Assembly (NCBI GenBank): GCA_029210585.1
Contig: JARGFP010000035.1
Span: 1-37,356 of the forward strand
Reading direction: 5' to 3'
Source of the DNA: Bacteroidales bacterium
GTDB lineage: Bacteria > Bacteroidota > Bacteroidia > Bacteroidales > GCA-2748055
Length of the DNA: 37,356 bases
Positions 27,314 to 35,777 of this stretch are shown here, one piece after another (position 1 is the first letter of the stretch; every line of letters begins with the position of its first letter). Below the pieces are notes generated by a model, which worked only from the letters and a program-made list of their open reading frames with translations, had not been told where the DNA came from and made no database searches. Both the position numbers and the translations under genes were made by a program.

Positions 27314-30300
27314 ATGAAAGTACAAGCATGGCAGGAAACAGTGGTGATCCCGACCTACGAGGTGGGCAAGCCGGAGAAAAATCCGATCTTCCTGGAAAAG
27401 CGTGTCTACCAGGGAAGCAGCGGGGCGGTCTACCCGCATCCTGTAATCGAGAAGGTCAGCGATACCCCGGTGGACAAGGAGTGGCAGGCGGTATGGCTGG
27501 AAAACGACTACCTGAAGATCATGCTCCTCCCCGAACTCGGCGGCAGGGTGCAGATGGCATATGATAAGATGAAGGAGCGACATTTTGTCTACTACAATGA
27601 GGTGATCAAACCCGCGTTGGTGGGGCTCACCGGTCCCTGGATTTCCGGGGGAATAGAGTTCAACTGGCCGCAGCACCACCGCCCCAGCACTTACGAACCG
27701 GTGGATTTTGCTATCGAAGAGCATACAGACGGCAGCACCACGGTCTGGTGCAGCGAGATCGAACGCATGTTCCGCACGCGGGGGATGGCGGGGTTCACGT
27801 TGTATCCCGACAAAGCCTATATGGAGATCAGGGTGAAATTATATAACCGCACCTCCCAGCCGCAGACTTTCCTGTGGTGGGCCAACCCGGCGGTGGCGGT
27901 GAATGATGACTACCAGTCGGTGTTCCCGCCCGATGTCCATGCGGTGTTCGATCACGGTAAACGCGATGTGTCGAAATTTCCGGTGGCCACCGGCACCTAT
28001 TATAAAATGGATTATTCTGCCGGCGTGGATATTTCCAGGTACAAGAATATCCCGGTCCCCACCTCCTATATGGCCATTGAATCGAAGTACGATTTTGTGG
28101 GAGGGTATGAGAATGACACCCGTGGTGGTTTGCTGCACGTAGCGAATCACCATGTATCGCCCGGGAAGAAGCAATGGACGTGGGGGAACGGTGATTTCGG
28201 GAAGGCGTGGGACCGCAACCTGACCGACCGGAACGGACCCTATATTGAGCTGATGTGTGGTGTGTATACCGACAACCAGCCGGATTTTTCCTGGCTGATG
28301 CCTTATGAGGAAAAATCCTTCAACCAGTATTTCATGCCGTACCGTGACCTGGGGGTGGTGAAAAACGCAACGAAGGATGTGATGCTGAACCTGGAGATTT
28401 TCGAAGGAAAGGCAGATGTCAGGATCTATACCACAGGTACGTACAAACAGTCGAAGGTGGTACTAAAGTCAAAAGAGTGGTTATTGGAAGCAGGAGGCGC
28501 AGTGCTGAAAGCAGGAAGTAAGGACGTGAAAACTGGTAGTCGGGGATTGCATTCAGAAGAGCAGAACCTGAAAGTTGGGAGTCGGGGGCCTAATTCAGGA
28601 AACCGGGCAGTGAAATCCGGAAGTCAGGTAAAGAATTCAGAAGTGCAGGTATTGATGGAGGAGACCGTGGACCTGGATCCGCGGGGTGCATACCTGCGGG
28701 AGGTTGCAGTGGATCCATCGATGGCGGAACAGTCGTTTCACCTGGCCGTTTATGATGCAGACGGGAGGCTGATGATCGAATGGTCACCGGAGGAGGATGT
28801 CCTGAAACCGGTGCCTGAGCCGGCAAAGGCAGCAAAACAGCCGGAAGAGATTCTGACCAACGAGGAGCTTTACCTGAATGGGTTGCACCTGGAGCAATAC
28901 CGTCATGCCACCTACGATCCCACGGCCTATTACCTTGAAGCCCTGAAACGCGATCCGGAAGACATACGCAACAACATTGCCATGGGGATGTGGCTGTTGC
29001 GGCGCGGAAAGTTTGCCGAAGCGGAGCAACATTTCAGGAAGGCGTATGAACGGACCATCTTCCGGAATCCCAATCCGTATAACGGGGAACCCCTTTTCAA
29101 TCTCGGATTGGTATTGCGGCTGCAGGGAAAAGACAGGGAGGCCTACAAGTACCTCCATAAATCGGTTTGGAATGCAGCATTCATGGACAGCGGTTATTTC
29201 CAGGTGGCACAGATAGATGCGTCGCGGAAGGATTGGGCCCTGGCATTGGAGAACCTGGAGCGTTCACTGGACAGGAACCAAAACAATCACAAGGCACGGC
29301 ACCTGAAAACCGTTCTGATGCGTAAACTGGGGAATAAAGATGAAGCGAACCGGTCTGCGAAGGGTGCGAACGCTGCCAGTGATTTGGCTGCCAGTCAATT
29401 TGCGGACAGGTCCCTCGCGCTTGACCGGTTTAATTTCGGGGTGTTGTTTGAGAAGCACCTGTTGGGAGAGTCCGGTGCGCTGAATCAGATGCGGAAGCTC
29501 ATGCGGGGGAACATCCACAACTACATGGAGATCGCCCTGGATTATGCATGGGCCGGATTGTACGAAGAGGCTGTTGCGATGCTGGACGAGGGGATCGGTC
29601 AGCAGGAGCAGGTCTACCCGATGGCGTACTATTACAAGGCCTGGATCCAGCATATGGCCGGTGACCTGGAGTCCGCCGTGGAGTCGGTGCAGCAGGCAGA
29701 AAAGTGTGCACCTGATTATTGTTTCCCGCATCAGCTGGAGTCTTTTCCGGCATTGCAACTGGCGATGGAGCTGTATCCGGAAGGTGCAAGGGCACCCTAT
29801 TACCTGGGAAATTTCTGGTACAATGCGCGGCAATACCGGGAGGCAATGGATTGTTTTGAGCGGTCGGCACAACTGGACGATACCTTCCCGACCGTTTTCA
29901 GGAACCTCGCGCTGGCGCGGTTCAACAAGTCCGGTCAGCAGGAACAGGCCGTGGCCGACATGGAGAAAGCCTTTGCGCTGGATCCCACGGATGCACGGAT
30001 CCTGATGGAGCTGAACCAGCTGTATATAAAGGTCAATAAGGATGTGGCGTCCAGATTTGCATTGCTGGAACAATACCCGGAACTGGTGGAGGAGCGTGAC
30101 GATCTCTACCTGGAGAAAGCACAGTTGCATATACTGAAAAAGGAATACAACATTGCCTGTGAACAAATCATGGAAAGGAAATTTCATCCCTGGGAAGGCG
30201 GGGAAGGGAAAGTCTCAGGGGCCTATATTGCCAGTCTGACCGGGATGGCAAAACAGGCCATTGAAAAAGGCCGGTTCCGGGAAGCGATTGAATCCCTTGA

Positions 30301-30811
30301 AAAGGCCAAAGTATATCCTGAAAACCTGGGGGAAGGCAAGTTGCAGGGGGCCCAGGAAAATCAGGTCAACTACTGGCTCGGATGTGCATATGAAGGCCTG
30401 GGAGAGCAGAAGAAGGCCCGGACAGCATGGATGGAGGGATCCACCGGTCTGAGCGAGCCCACGGCTGCCTGGTATTACAACGACCAGCAGCCCGACACCA
30501 TCTATTACCAGGGGCTTTCTTTGCTGAAGCTGGGGGATGAACAGGGGGCACGGAGCCGGTTCAACAAACTGATCGATTACGGGGAGAAGCATTATTTTGA
30601 TGCGATCAGGATCGATTATTTTGCTGTTTCCCTGCCCGACCTTCAGATCTGGGAAGAGGACCTGGACCGCAGGAACAGGATCCACTGCAACTACCTCATG
30701 GCACTGGGTCACCAGGGAATGGGCAATACAGCGAAGGTCGCGGAGTACTTCCGGAAAGTCCTTGAGCAGGATTCCTCGCATGAGGGTGCCGTGGAGCATT
30801 TTGAATTGTAG
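27314..30811 (+). CDS. DUF5107 and tetratricopeptide-repeat protein
   Basis: The 1165-residue cytoplasmic-looking protein has no signal peptide. Residues about 40-385 are a DUF5107 domain; the stretch WLENDYLKIMLLPELGGRV resembles the mutarotase-like beta-sandwich fold of carbohydrate-active proteins. Residues 397-446 are an insert of 42-base DNA repeats (14-residue units such as VKTGSRGLHSEEQN). TPR-like helices occupy about 525-1160 (for instance YLEALKRDPEDIRNNIAMG, AMDCFERSAQLDDTFPTV). Proteins of this kind are usual in Bacteroidota sugar-use loci, and a role in binding or processing sugar is inferred, not proven. It is divergent from the AraC regulator and is followed, after 328 bases, by a sugar porter and then a GH2 enzyme. 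Confidence 0.9.
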   Translation: MKVQAWQETVVIPTYEVGKPEKNPIFLEKRVYQGSSGAVYPHPVIEKVSDTPVDKEWQAVWLENDYLKIMLLPELGGRVQMAYDKMKERHFVYYNEVIKPALVGLTGPWISGGIEFNWPQHHRPSTYEPVDFAIEEHTDGSTTVWCSEIERMFRTRGMAGFTLYPDKAYMEIRVKLYNRTSQPQTFLWWANPAVAVNDDYQSVFPPDVHAVFDHGKRDVSKFPVATGTYYKMDYSAGVDISRYKNIPVPTSYMAIESKYDFVGGYENDTRGGLLHVANHHVSPGKKQWTWGNGDFGKAWDRNLTDRNGPYIELMCGVYTDNQPDFSWLMPYEEKSFNQYFMPYRDLGVVKNATKDVMLNLEIFEGKADVRIYTTGTYKQSKVVLKSKEWLLEAGGAVLKAGSKDVKTGSRGLHSEEQNLKVGSRGPNSGNRAVKSGSQVKNSEVQVLMEETVDLDPRGAYLREVAVDPSMAEQSFHLAVYDADGRLMIEWSPEEDVLKPVPEPAKAAKQPEEILTNEELYLNGLHLEQYRHATYDPTAYYLEALKRDPEDIRNNIAMGMWLLRRGKFAEAEQHFRKAYERTIFRNPNPYNGEPLFNLGLVLRLQGKDREAYKYLHKSVWNAAFMDSGYFQVAQIDASRKDWALALENLERSLDRNQNNHKARHLKTVLMRKLGNKDEANRSAKGANAASDLAASQFADRSLALDRFNFGVLFEKHLLGESGALNQMRKLMRGNIHNYMEIALDYAWAGLYEEAVAMLDEGIGQQEQVYPMAYYYKAWIQHMAGDLESAVESVQQAEKCAPDYCFPHQLESFPALQLAMELYPEGARAPYYLGNFWYNARQYREAMDCFERSAQLDDTFPTVFRNLALARFNKSGQQEQAVADMEKAFALDPTDARILMELNQLYIKVNKDVASRFALLEQYPELVEERDDLYLEKAQLHILKKEYNIACEQIMERKFHPWEGGEGKVSGAYIASLTGMAKQAIEKGRFREAIESLEKAKVYPENLGEGKLQGAQENQVNYWLGCAYEGLGEQKKARTAWMEGSTGLSEPTAAWYYNDQQPDTIYYQGLSLLKLGDEQGARSRFNKLIDYGEKHYFDAIRIDYFAVSLPDLQIWEEDLDRRNRIHCNYLMALGHQGMGNTAKVAEYFRKVLEQDSSHEGAVEHFEL
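28502..28651 (+). repeat. 42-base tandem repeats inside the DUF5107 gene
   Basis: A partial unit (28502-28525) and three full 42-base units (28526-28567, 28568-28609, 28610-28651) align: each has a GTGAAA/CTGAAA start, a GGAAGTCGGG-like part and an ATTCAG at the same offset. 42 is divisible by three, so the frame stays open and the units add a flexible S/G/K-rich linker. Confidence 0.8.
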
Positions 30812-31139
30812 ACAATTGATTCCTGGTATCTCATATTAATCTATTGTACAATGCATAAAGAAGAGATTCCTTTGGTTCTGACGCCCCTGTTTGCACGAAC
30901 GACCTTAGCGGACGGGAGGTTGAAGTGGTGCCGGTCATTTGGTATTCCTGGCCATACGGACGTGGATGATTGTAGCTCGATGGATCAGCCTGTTGATCTG
31001 TCCTAAAAACAGGGATAATTGTCGCAGTGGTTTTCCAGGGAATGCCGATATTGTAGTGCCTGAACCGGAGGAGTCCGGATGATCGGTTATGGAGAATCAA
31101 ATTTGGAAATGATTAGAATGATTCAATAATTCTTAACAT
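30812..31139. other. 328-base gap before the sugar porter, possible decayed coding sequence
   Basis: There is no credible gene. Short frames with protein-like look (for instance CTNDLSGREVEVVPVIWYSW on the plus strand near 30894) are broken by stops, so this may be a worn remnant, but I cannot name it. The last 45 bases are AT-rich and may carry the promoter of the porter gene; no TAnnTTTG box was found. Confidence 0.35.
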
Positions 31140-32531
31140 ATGTCAGCATACAACATTCGTTATGTCCTCGGGGTGGCCCTGATCGGTGCGCTGGGAGGCT
31201 TTCTTTTTGGTTACGACTGGGTCGTGATCGGTGGAGCCAAGCCGTTTTACGAACAATTCTTCCTGATCAACGATGTCCCCGCCATGCAGGGATGGGTGAT
31301 GAGCAGCGCCCTGCTCGGTTGTGTGATTGGAGCCATGAGTTCCGGGGTGATCAGTGACCGCTTCGGAAGAAGGGTTGCGCTGTTCATCGCAGCGGCATTG
31401 TTCACCAGTTCAGCCATCGGAACGGGTGCCGCCAGTTCGGTGTCTATGTTCGTCTTTTTCCGGATTTGGGGAGGGTTGGGTATTGGTCTGGCTTCTTCGG
31501 TATCGCCCATCTTTATTTCGGAGATCTCGCCGGCTTCCATGCGGGGAAGGTTTGTTACGCTGAACCAGCTGACGATCGTCATCGGCATCCTGCTGGCGCA
31601 GATCGTCAACTGGCTGATCGCCCAACCAGTCCCTGAGGGAGCAACAGCTGCTTTTATAAGGGAATCCTGGAATGGCCAGATGGGCTGGAGATGGATGTTC
31701 TGGGCAGAAACGATTCCGGCATCTCTTTTCTTTCTGTTGCTGTTTGCTGTACCCGAGAGTCCGCGCTGGCTGGTCAGGACAGGCAAAACCGAAAAAGCCT
31801 CCGGCGTCCTGGCCAGGGTTGGTGGCGAGCAATATGCTGCCGACAGGATCCGGGACATCCGCCAGTCATTCGGCGCCGTTACAGAAAAGATCAACTACAG
31901 GTTGCTGCTGTCAAAGACCATTTTCCCGATTGTTTTTCTCGGCGTTTTCCTCGCTTTTTTCCAGCAATGGTGCGGCATCAACGTGGTGTTCAACTATGCC
32001 GACGAGATCTTCTCGGCAGCCGGATTCGGGGTGAGCGATACCCTGTTCAACATTGTCATTACCGGGATTGTGAACCTGGTGTTTACGTTCGTGGCGATCC
32101 GTACCGTGGACAACTGGGGACGGCGCGCCCTGATGATCACCGGTTCGCTCGGTTTGTCCATTGTATATCTCATGGTGGGCACCAGCTATTATTTTGATTT
32201 TAAGGGGATCAGCACCCTGGTATTCATCCTGATGGGGATTGCCGTATATGCCATGACCCTCGCCCCGATCACCTGGGTGGTGCTGTCAGAGATCTTCCCG
32301 AACAAGGTCAGGGGAACAGCCATGGCCGTTGCTACTACTGCTTTATGGATCGGCAGTTTCCTGCTGGTGATCCTGTTCCCAATACTGAACAGCGCACTGG
32401 GGGCACACGGCACCTTCTGGGTGTATGCAGCAATATGTTTTGGAGGGTTTCTGTTTATCCGCAAGAAACTTCCCGAGACCAAGGGAAAAACCCTGGAAGA
32501 GGTGGAGGAATTGCTCACCGGGGAGAAGTAG
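31140..32531 (+). CDS. MFS sugar porter (sugar:H+ symporter type)
   Basis: The 463-residue membrane protein has twelve hydrophobic segments and the sugar porter signatures: GYDWVVIGG in helix 1, DRFGRR between helices 2 and 3 (about residue 71), PESPRWLV at the start of the central loop (205-212), and PETKGKTLEEVEELL at the C-terminus. It would carry a monosaccharide such as galactose, xylose or arabinose across the inner membrane, probably with protons; the exact sugar cannot be read. It lies between the DUF5107 gene and a secreted GH2 enzyme in the same direction, so it would take up the sugar that these release. Confidence 0.94.
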   Translation: MSAYNIRYVLGVALIGALGGFLFGYDWVVIGGAKPFYEQFFLINDVPAMQGWVMSSALLGCVIGAMSSGVISDRFGRRVALFIAAALFTSSAIGTGAASSVSMFVFFRIWGGLGIGLASSVSPIFISEISPASMRGRFVTLNQLTIVIGILLAQIVNWLIAQPVPEGATAAFIRESWNGQMGWRWMFWAETIPASLFFLLLFAVPESPRWLVRTGKTEKASGVLARVGGEQYAADRIRDIRQSFGAVTEKINYRLLLSKTIFPIVFLGVFLAFFQQWCGINVVFNYADEIFSAAGFGVSDTLFNIVITGIVNLVFTFVAIRTVDNWGRRALMITGSLGLSIVYLMVGTSYYFDFKGISTLVFILMGIAVYAMTLAPITWVVLSEIFPNKVRGTAMAVATTALWIGSFLLVILFPILNSALGAHGTFWVYAAICFGGFLFIRKKLPETKGKTLEEVEELLTGEK

Positions 32532-32823
32532 GTTACAGGAGGTCAGTTTGTATGCTGAATAGTTGCCGGCCAGGCTGCGGCACCCGATTCCTTCTGAATG
32601 TTGGATTAACAGGATTTTGCTATTTCATAATGGAATCTTGGCTTTTTTGCATGCAGACAGGGGAGATTTATTTCAATATTATTAAATTGGAACGGTTGAA
32701 TTATCGGAGCTGTTCTGATGTGATGCAACAAGTGATTGTATGTTGAATAGATATTGCTAATAGTTGATTTTCAAACAAAGCAATAAATTGAATTTTCTTT
32801 CAGACACCAATAAGATTTAAAAT
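32532..32823. other. Intergenic region upstream of the GH2 gene
   Basis: This AT-rich gap holds no credible gene. The last 70 bases before the start are A/T-rich and probably hold the promoter, though no exact TAnnTTTG box is visible. The distance from the porter suggests a separate transcript for the enzyme. Confidence 0.35.
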
Positions 32824-34635
32824 ATGAAACGAACCATCCTTTTACTGACGATCATTTCCATGTTTTCCTTAGCTGTGAACGCACAGTGGGCGCCGGCAGG
32901 TGACCGCATCAAGACCTCCTGGGGAGAACAGATGGACCCGGAAAATGTCTGGCCCGAGTATCCGCGTCCCATCATGGAACGCGACGCATGGCAGAACCTG
33001 AACGGGCTCTGGAATTATGCACTCACTCCTGCAGAGGCACCCAGGCCTGCCGGTTTTTCCGGTAAGATCCTTGTGCCTTTTGCGATTGAATCCAGCCTGA
33101 GTGGTGTGCAGGAACGTGTTGGGAAAGACTCTGTACTCTGGTACCAGCGGACCTTCGAGGTGCCGCGCAGCTGGAAATCAGAAAAATTGTTGCTGCATTT
33201 CGGTGCTGTGGACTGGCGTGCAGAGGTATGGATCAACGGAATCCTGATCGGAAGTCATGAAGGCGGGTATACACCGTTCCATTTTGACATTCAACCATTT
33301 TTGAATGTGAAGGGTGTCCAGACGCTGACCGTACGGGTATGGGACCCGACCGATGATGGTCCCCAGCCCCGTGGCAAGCAGGTGAACAATCCACGGGGGA
33401 TTTGGTACACACCAGTGACCGGGATCTGGCAGACCGTATGGCTGGAGCCCCTGGGAAAAAAGTATATTGCAGATCTGAAGATCACGCCCGATATCGATAA
33501 AAGTACCATTTCAGTAAAAGCCGAATTGTGTGGGGCAACTTATGGTGACGTGGTCGAAGTGGTGGTCAGTGATGGTGGAAAGCGGATCGCGACCGGCCGG
33601 GCCGTTGCGGGACAACCGGTGGTGATTACCCTGGAGGATCCGAAGCTCTGGCATCCCGATCATCCGCACCTGTATGAAATGGAGGTGATTTTTCAGAATG
33701 GCAGCAAGGAGCTGGACCGTGTGGATAGTTACTTTGCCATGCGTAAGATCTCCATGGCCCGTGATGAAAACGGGATCGTGCGGATGCAGCTGAACAACGA
33801 GAATTTGTTCCAGTACGGAACGCTCGACCAGGGCTGGTGGCCCGACGGGTTGTATACCGCACCATCGGATGAAGCACTCATTTATGATATTGTTAAAACC
33901 AAAGACCACGGGTTCAACATGATCCGCAAGCACGTAAAAGTGGAATCGGCCAGGTGGTACACCCATTGTGACCGGATCGGGATGCTTGTGTGGCAGGACA
34001 TGCCTAACGGTGACCGGAGCCCGGAGTGGCAGCGGAAGCAATATTTCGATGGTACGGAGTTCGTGCGCAGTGAGCGGTCTGAACAGATCTTCCGCACCGA
34101 GTGGGAGGCGATCATGGATTTCCTGGATCCCCATCCGGGCATTGTCGTGTGGGTACCCTTCAACGAGGCCTGGGGACAGTTCAAGACGGAAGAGATCGCA
34201 GAATGGACCAAAGCATATGATCCCACGCGACTGGTTAACCCTGCCAGCGGCGGAAACCACTACCCATTGGGGGATATCCTCGACCTGCACAATTACCCCA
34301 ACCCTGAGCTTTACCTCTATGATGGTCAGCGTGCCACGGTGCTGGGAGAATACGGCGGGATCGGTCTGGCGCAGGAGGGCCACCTCTGGGCCACCGACCG
34401 GAACTGGGGATATGTTCAGTTCAAGTCCAGCGAGGCAGTGACCGACGAGTATGTAAAATTTGCAAAACAGTTGAAGAAACTGGTCAAAGCAGGATTCTCG
34501 GCGGCCATTTACACCCAGACCACCGATGTGGAGGGAGAGGTGAACGGGCTGATGACCTACGACCGGAAGGTGATCAAGCTTGACGAAGCGCGGGTACGGG
34601 AGATCAACAAGGAGGTGATCAATACCGTTGAGTAG
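32824..34635 (+). CDS. Secreted GH2-family glycoside hydrolase
   Basis: The 603-residue protein has a signal peptide (1-20, LAVNAQ) without a lipobox, so it is periplasmic or exported. Domains: GH2 sugar-binding jelly roll (about 45-215, WYQRTFEVP and HEGGYTPFHFDI), immunoglobulin-like part (about 215-305) and TIM barrel (310-600). Acid/base E448 lies in VPFNEAWGQF and nucleophile E509 in TVLGEYGGIG. It is much shorter than LacZ-type GH2 and lacks the C-terminal small-chain domain. Known activities of GH2 include beta-galactosidase, beta-glucuronidase, beta-mannosidase and arabinosidase; which one applies cannot be read. It works with the porter and DUF5107 protein upstream. A hairpin terminator follows. 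Confidence 0.93.
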   Translation: MKRTILLLTIISMFSLAVNAQWAPAGDRIKTSWGEQMDPENVWPEYPRPIMERDAWQNLNGLWNYALTPAEAPRPAGFSGKILVPFAIESSLSGVQERVGKDSVLWYQRTFEVPRSWKSEKLLLHFGAVDWRAEVWINGILIGSHEGGYTPFHFDIQPFLNVKGVQTLTVRVWDPTDDGPQPRGKQVNNPRGIWYTPVTGIWQTVWLEPLGKKYIADLKITPDIDKSTISVKAELCGATYGDVVEVVVSDGGKRIATGRAVAGQPVVITLEDPKLWHPDHPHLYEMEVIFQNGSKELDRVDSYFAMRKISMARDENGIVRMQLNNENLFQYGTLDQGWWPDGLYTAPSDEALIYDIVKTKDHGFNMIRKHVKVESARWYTHCDRIGMLVWQDMPNGDRSPEWQRKQYFDGTEFVRSERSEQIFRTEWEAIMDFLDPHPGIVVWVPFNEAWGQFKTEEIAEWTKAYDPTRLVNPASGGNHYPLGDILDLHNYPNPELYLYDGQRATVLGEYGGIGLAQEGHLWATDRNWGYVQFKSSEAVTDEYVKFAKQLKKLVKAGFSAAIYTQTTDVEGEVNGLMTYDRKVIKLDEARVREINKEVINTVE

Positions 34636-34677
34636 CCGGACCTCGTACCGGAACCATCACAATCCCTCAGGAATAAC

Positions 34678-34713
34678 CAACAGGCTGCTGAAGTAACATT
34701 CAGCGGCCTGTTG
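34678..34713 (+). terminator. Stem-loop terminator after the GH2 gene
   Basis: CAACAGGCTGCTGAA pairs with TTCAGCGGCCTGTTG (15 pairs including one G-U) around a 6-base loop. It sits 43 bases after the stop codon and is followed by a T-containing but weak tail. Confidence 0.75.
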
Positions 34714-34901
34714 ATTCTTCAGTTAAAATAAGCGGAATTTTCCTCCTATGCGAGTTAACTGGAAACAATGATTTACTTTTTTGGATAAATATGGATACGT
34801 TATGGATATATTCAAAAAAATATGTCATGGGAATGCCTGATTACCCTTCCCGGGATCTTCGCAGCACCTTGCTGCACATGTTCCGGAATTTACACAGGTA
34901 G

Positions 34902-35099
34902 CATCCGGAGATGCCCAGAGCAAAACAGATCCGCAGCAGTGTGATCACCCACTGGCTGAAGCACTACAACCTGAGACAGGTGCAGTACATGGCCGGGCAC
35001 AAGTATGTAAGTTCAACGGAGCGTTACCAGCAGAACAATCTGGATAAGCTGCAGGGGCAGTTGGAGAAGTATCATCCACTTGAACAAAACAATAAGTGA
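34902..35099 (+). pseudogene. Tyrosine recombinase C-terminal remnant
   Basis: After a TAG at 34899-34901 the frame reads HPEMPRAKQIRSSVITHWLKHYN, with RQVQYMAGHKYVSSTERYQQN, the C-terminal core of phage-type integrases: IRSS (with the arginine of HxxR), GHK (histidine) and the tyrosine nucleophile in TERYQ. The N-terminal DNA-binding and first catalytic parts are missing, so it cannot recombine DNA alone. An ATG at 34911 might allow a 62-residue product. Its last codons and the following 30 bases match 25062-25121, upstream of the first TA module. Confidence 0.8.
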
Positions 35100-35110
35100 A
35101 TATAAATCGT

Positions 35111-35118
35111 TAAATTTG
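35111..35118 (+). promoter_or_regulatory. Candidate -7 box of the second TA module
   Basis: TAAATTTG fits the TAnnTTTG consensus, 9 bases before the start codon at 35127. In the first module the same place reads TAAATTTA, a weaker match. The distance to the start is short and no TTG at -33 is seen, so this is tentative. Confidence 0.3.
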
Positions 35119-35126
35119 TAGAAAAC

Positions 35127-35366
35127 ATGGAGGTTATGAATTTAGAGGTCAGGAAACTAAATCTTATTAACTGGATATCATCTATACAAGAAGAGGAGAT
35201 AATCAGGGAAGTTGAAAAAGTCCAAAAGGAAAAGGCTGATTGGTGGGATAAAGTAAGCCATAAAGATAAAAAGGCCATCAAGGAAGGTCTGGATCAGTTG
35301 GACCGGGGCGAATTCATTACCCGTGATGAGGCAAGAAATAGAATCAAAGAAAGATTTAATCTATAA
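35127..35366 (+). CDS. Antitoxin-like protein, second TA module
   Basis: The 79-residue charged helical protein (LINWISSIQEEEIIREVEKVQKE, ending GEFITRDEARNRIKERF) resembles addiction-module antitoxins of the Bacteroidota RelB/StbD-like group. The ITRDEARNRIKER end is a typical toxin-wrapping helix. The toxin gene starts three bases after its stop. It is unrelated in its N-terminal part to the antitoxin at 25122 but has the same position behind a recombinase tail. It may be orphaned because the toxin is interrupted. Confidence 0.75.
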   Translation: MEVMNLEVRKLNLINWISSIQEEEIIREVEKVQKEKADWWDKVSHKDKKAIKEGLDQLDRGEFITRDEARNRIKERFNL

Positions 35367-35369
35367 ATA

Positions 35370-35666
35370 ATGCCCTATCCGGTCCGATACTCTACTCGTG
35401 CCTATATGGAGTATGAAGAAATCCTTGATTATGTATTTAATCGTTTTGGAGCTGATACAGCTTTTAAAGTTGATCAGCATTTTGAAGAAGTGATTGACAA
35501 TATTGCCATAAATCCTTTTTAATACCCGCTATCAGGAAAGCAAGCGAATCTAAGGCGCTGTGTCATTAGTCCTCAAACAACTCTTTATTACCGGTTTAAT
35601 GGAGAACATGTTGAACTGGCCAGTTTTAGAGGAAACCGTCTTAATCCGAAAACGCTTAACCTATAA
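35370..35666 (+). pseudogene. RelE/ParE-type toxin gene interrupted by one in-frame TAA, second TA module
   Basis: From ATG 35370 the frame reads VRYSTRAYMEYEEILDYVFN, DTAFKVDQHFEEVIDNIAINPF, then TAA (35520-35522, codon 51), then YPLSGKQANLRRCVI, TTLYYRFNGEHVELASFRGNR and NPKTL to a TAA at 35666. Both halves fit one RelE/ParE-type toxin of 98 residues, where NPF is usually followed by a single residue and YP. A CAA-to-TAA change is a simple explanation. No frameshift is present. The break is at nearly the same codon as in the first toxin. Confidence 0.85.
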
Positions 35667-35698
35667 AAATCCCTCGTCTCCCCGCAGCCTGCCCTTCT

Positions 35699-35777
35699 GC
35701 AGCAGTTTTTTTGTCATGCCTTTCTGCAGTTGCCAATACGCCGCTCAAGGCAAAAGCCACGCCAAAAAAACTGCTGC
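35699..35777. repeat. Perfect 14-base inverted repeat downstream of the second TA module
   Basis: GCAGCAGTTTTTTT (35699-35712) and AAAAAAACTGCTGC (35764-35777) are exact reverse complements with a 51-base loop that has its own short complementary parts (TTGCC/GGCAA). It may end transcription of the TA module, be an element end or encode a small structured RNA. Confidence 0.6.

Noticed and set aside
29264-30187. Minus-strand open frame of 307 codons
   Set aside because: Antisense shadow of the TPR part of the DUF5107 gene; no domain or start context.
25379-35666. Stop-codon reassignment (TAA as sense) to explain the two interrupted toxins
   Set aside because: TAA ends many intact genes here, such as the ClC and lipoprotein genes, so a changed code is not plausible; nonsense mutation is simpler.
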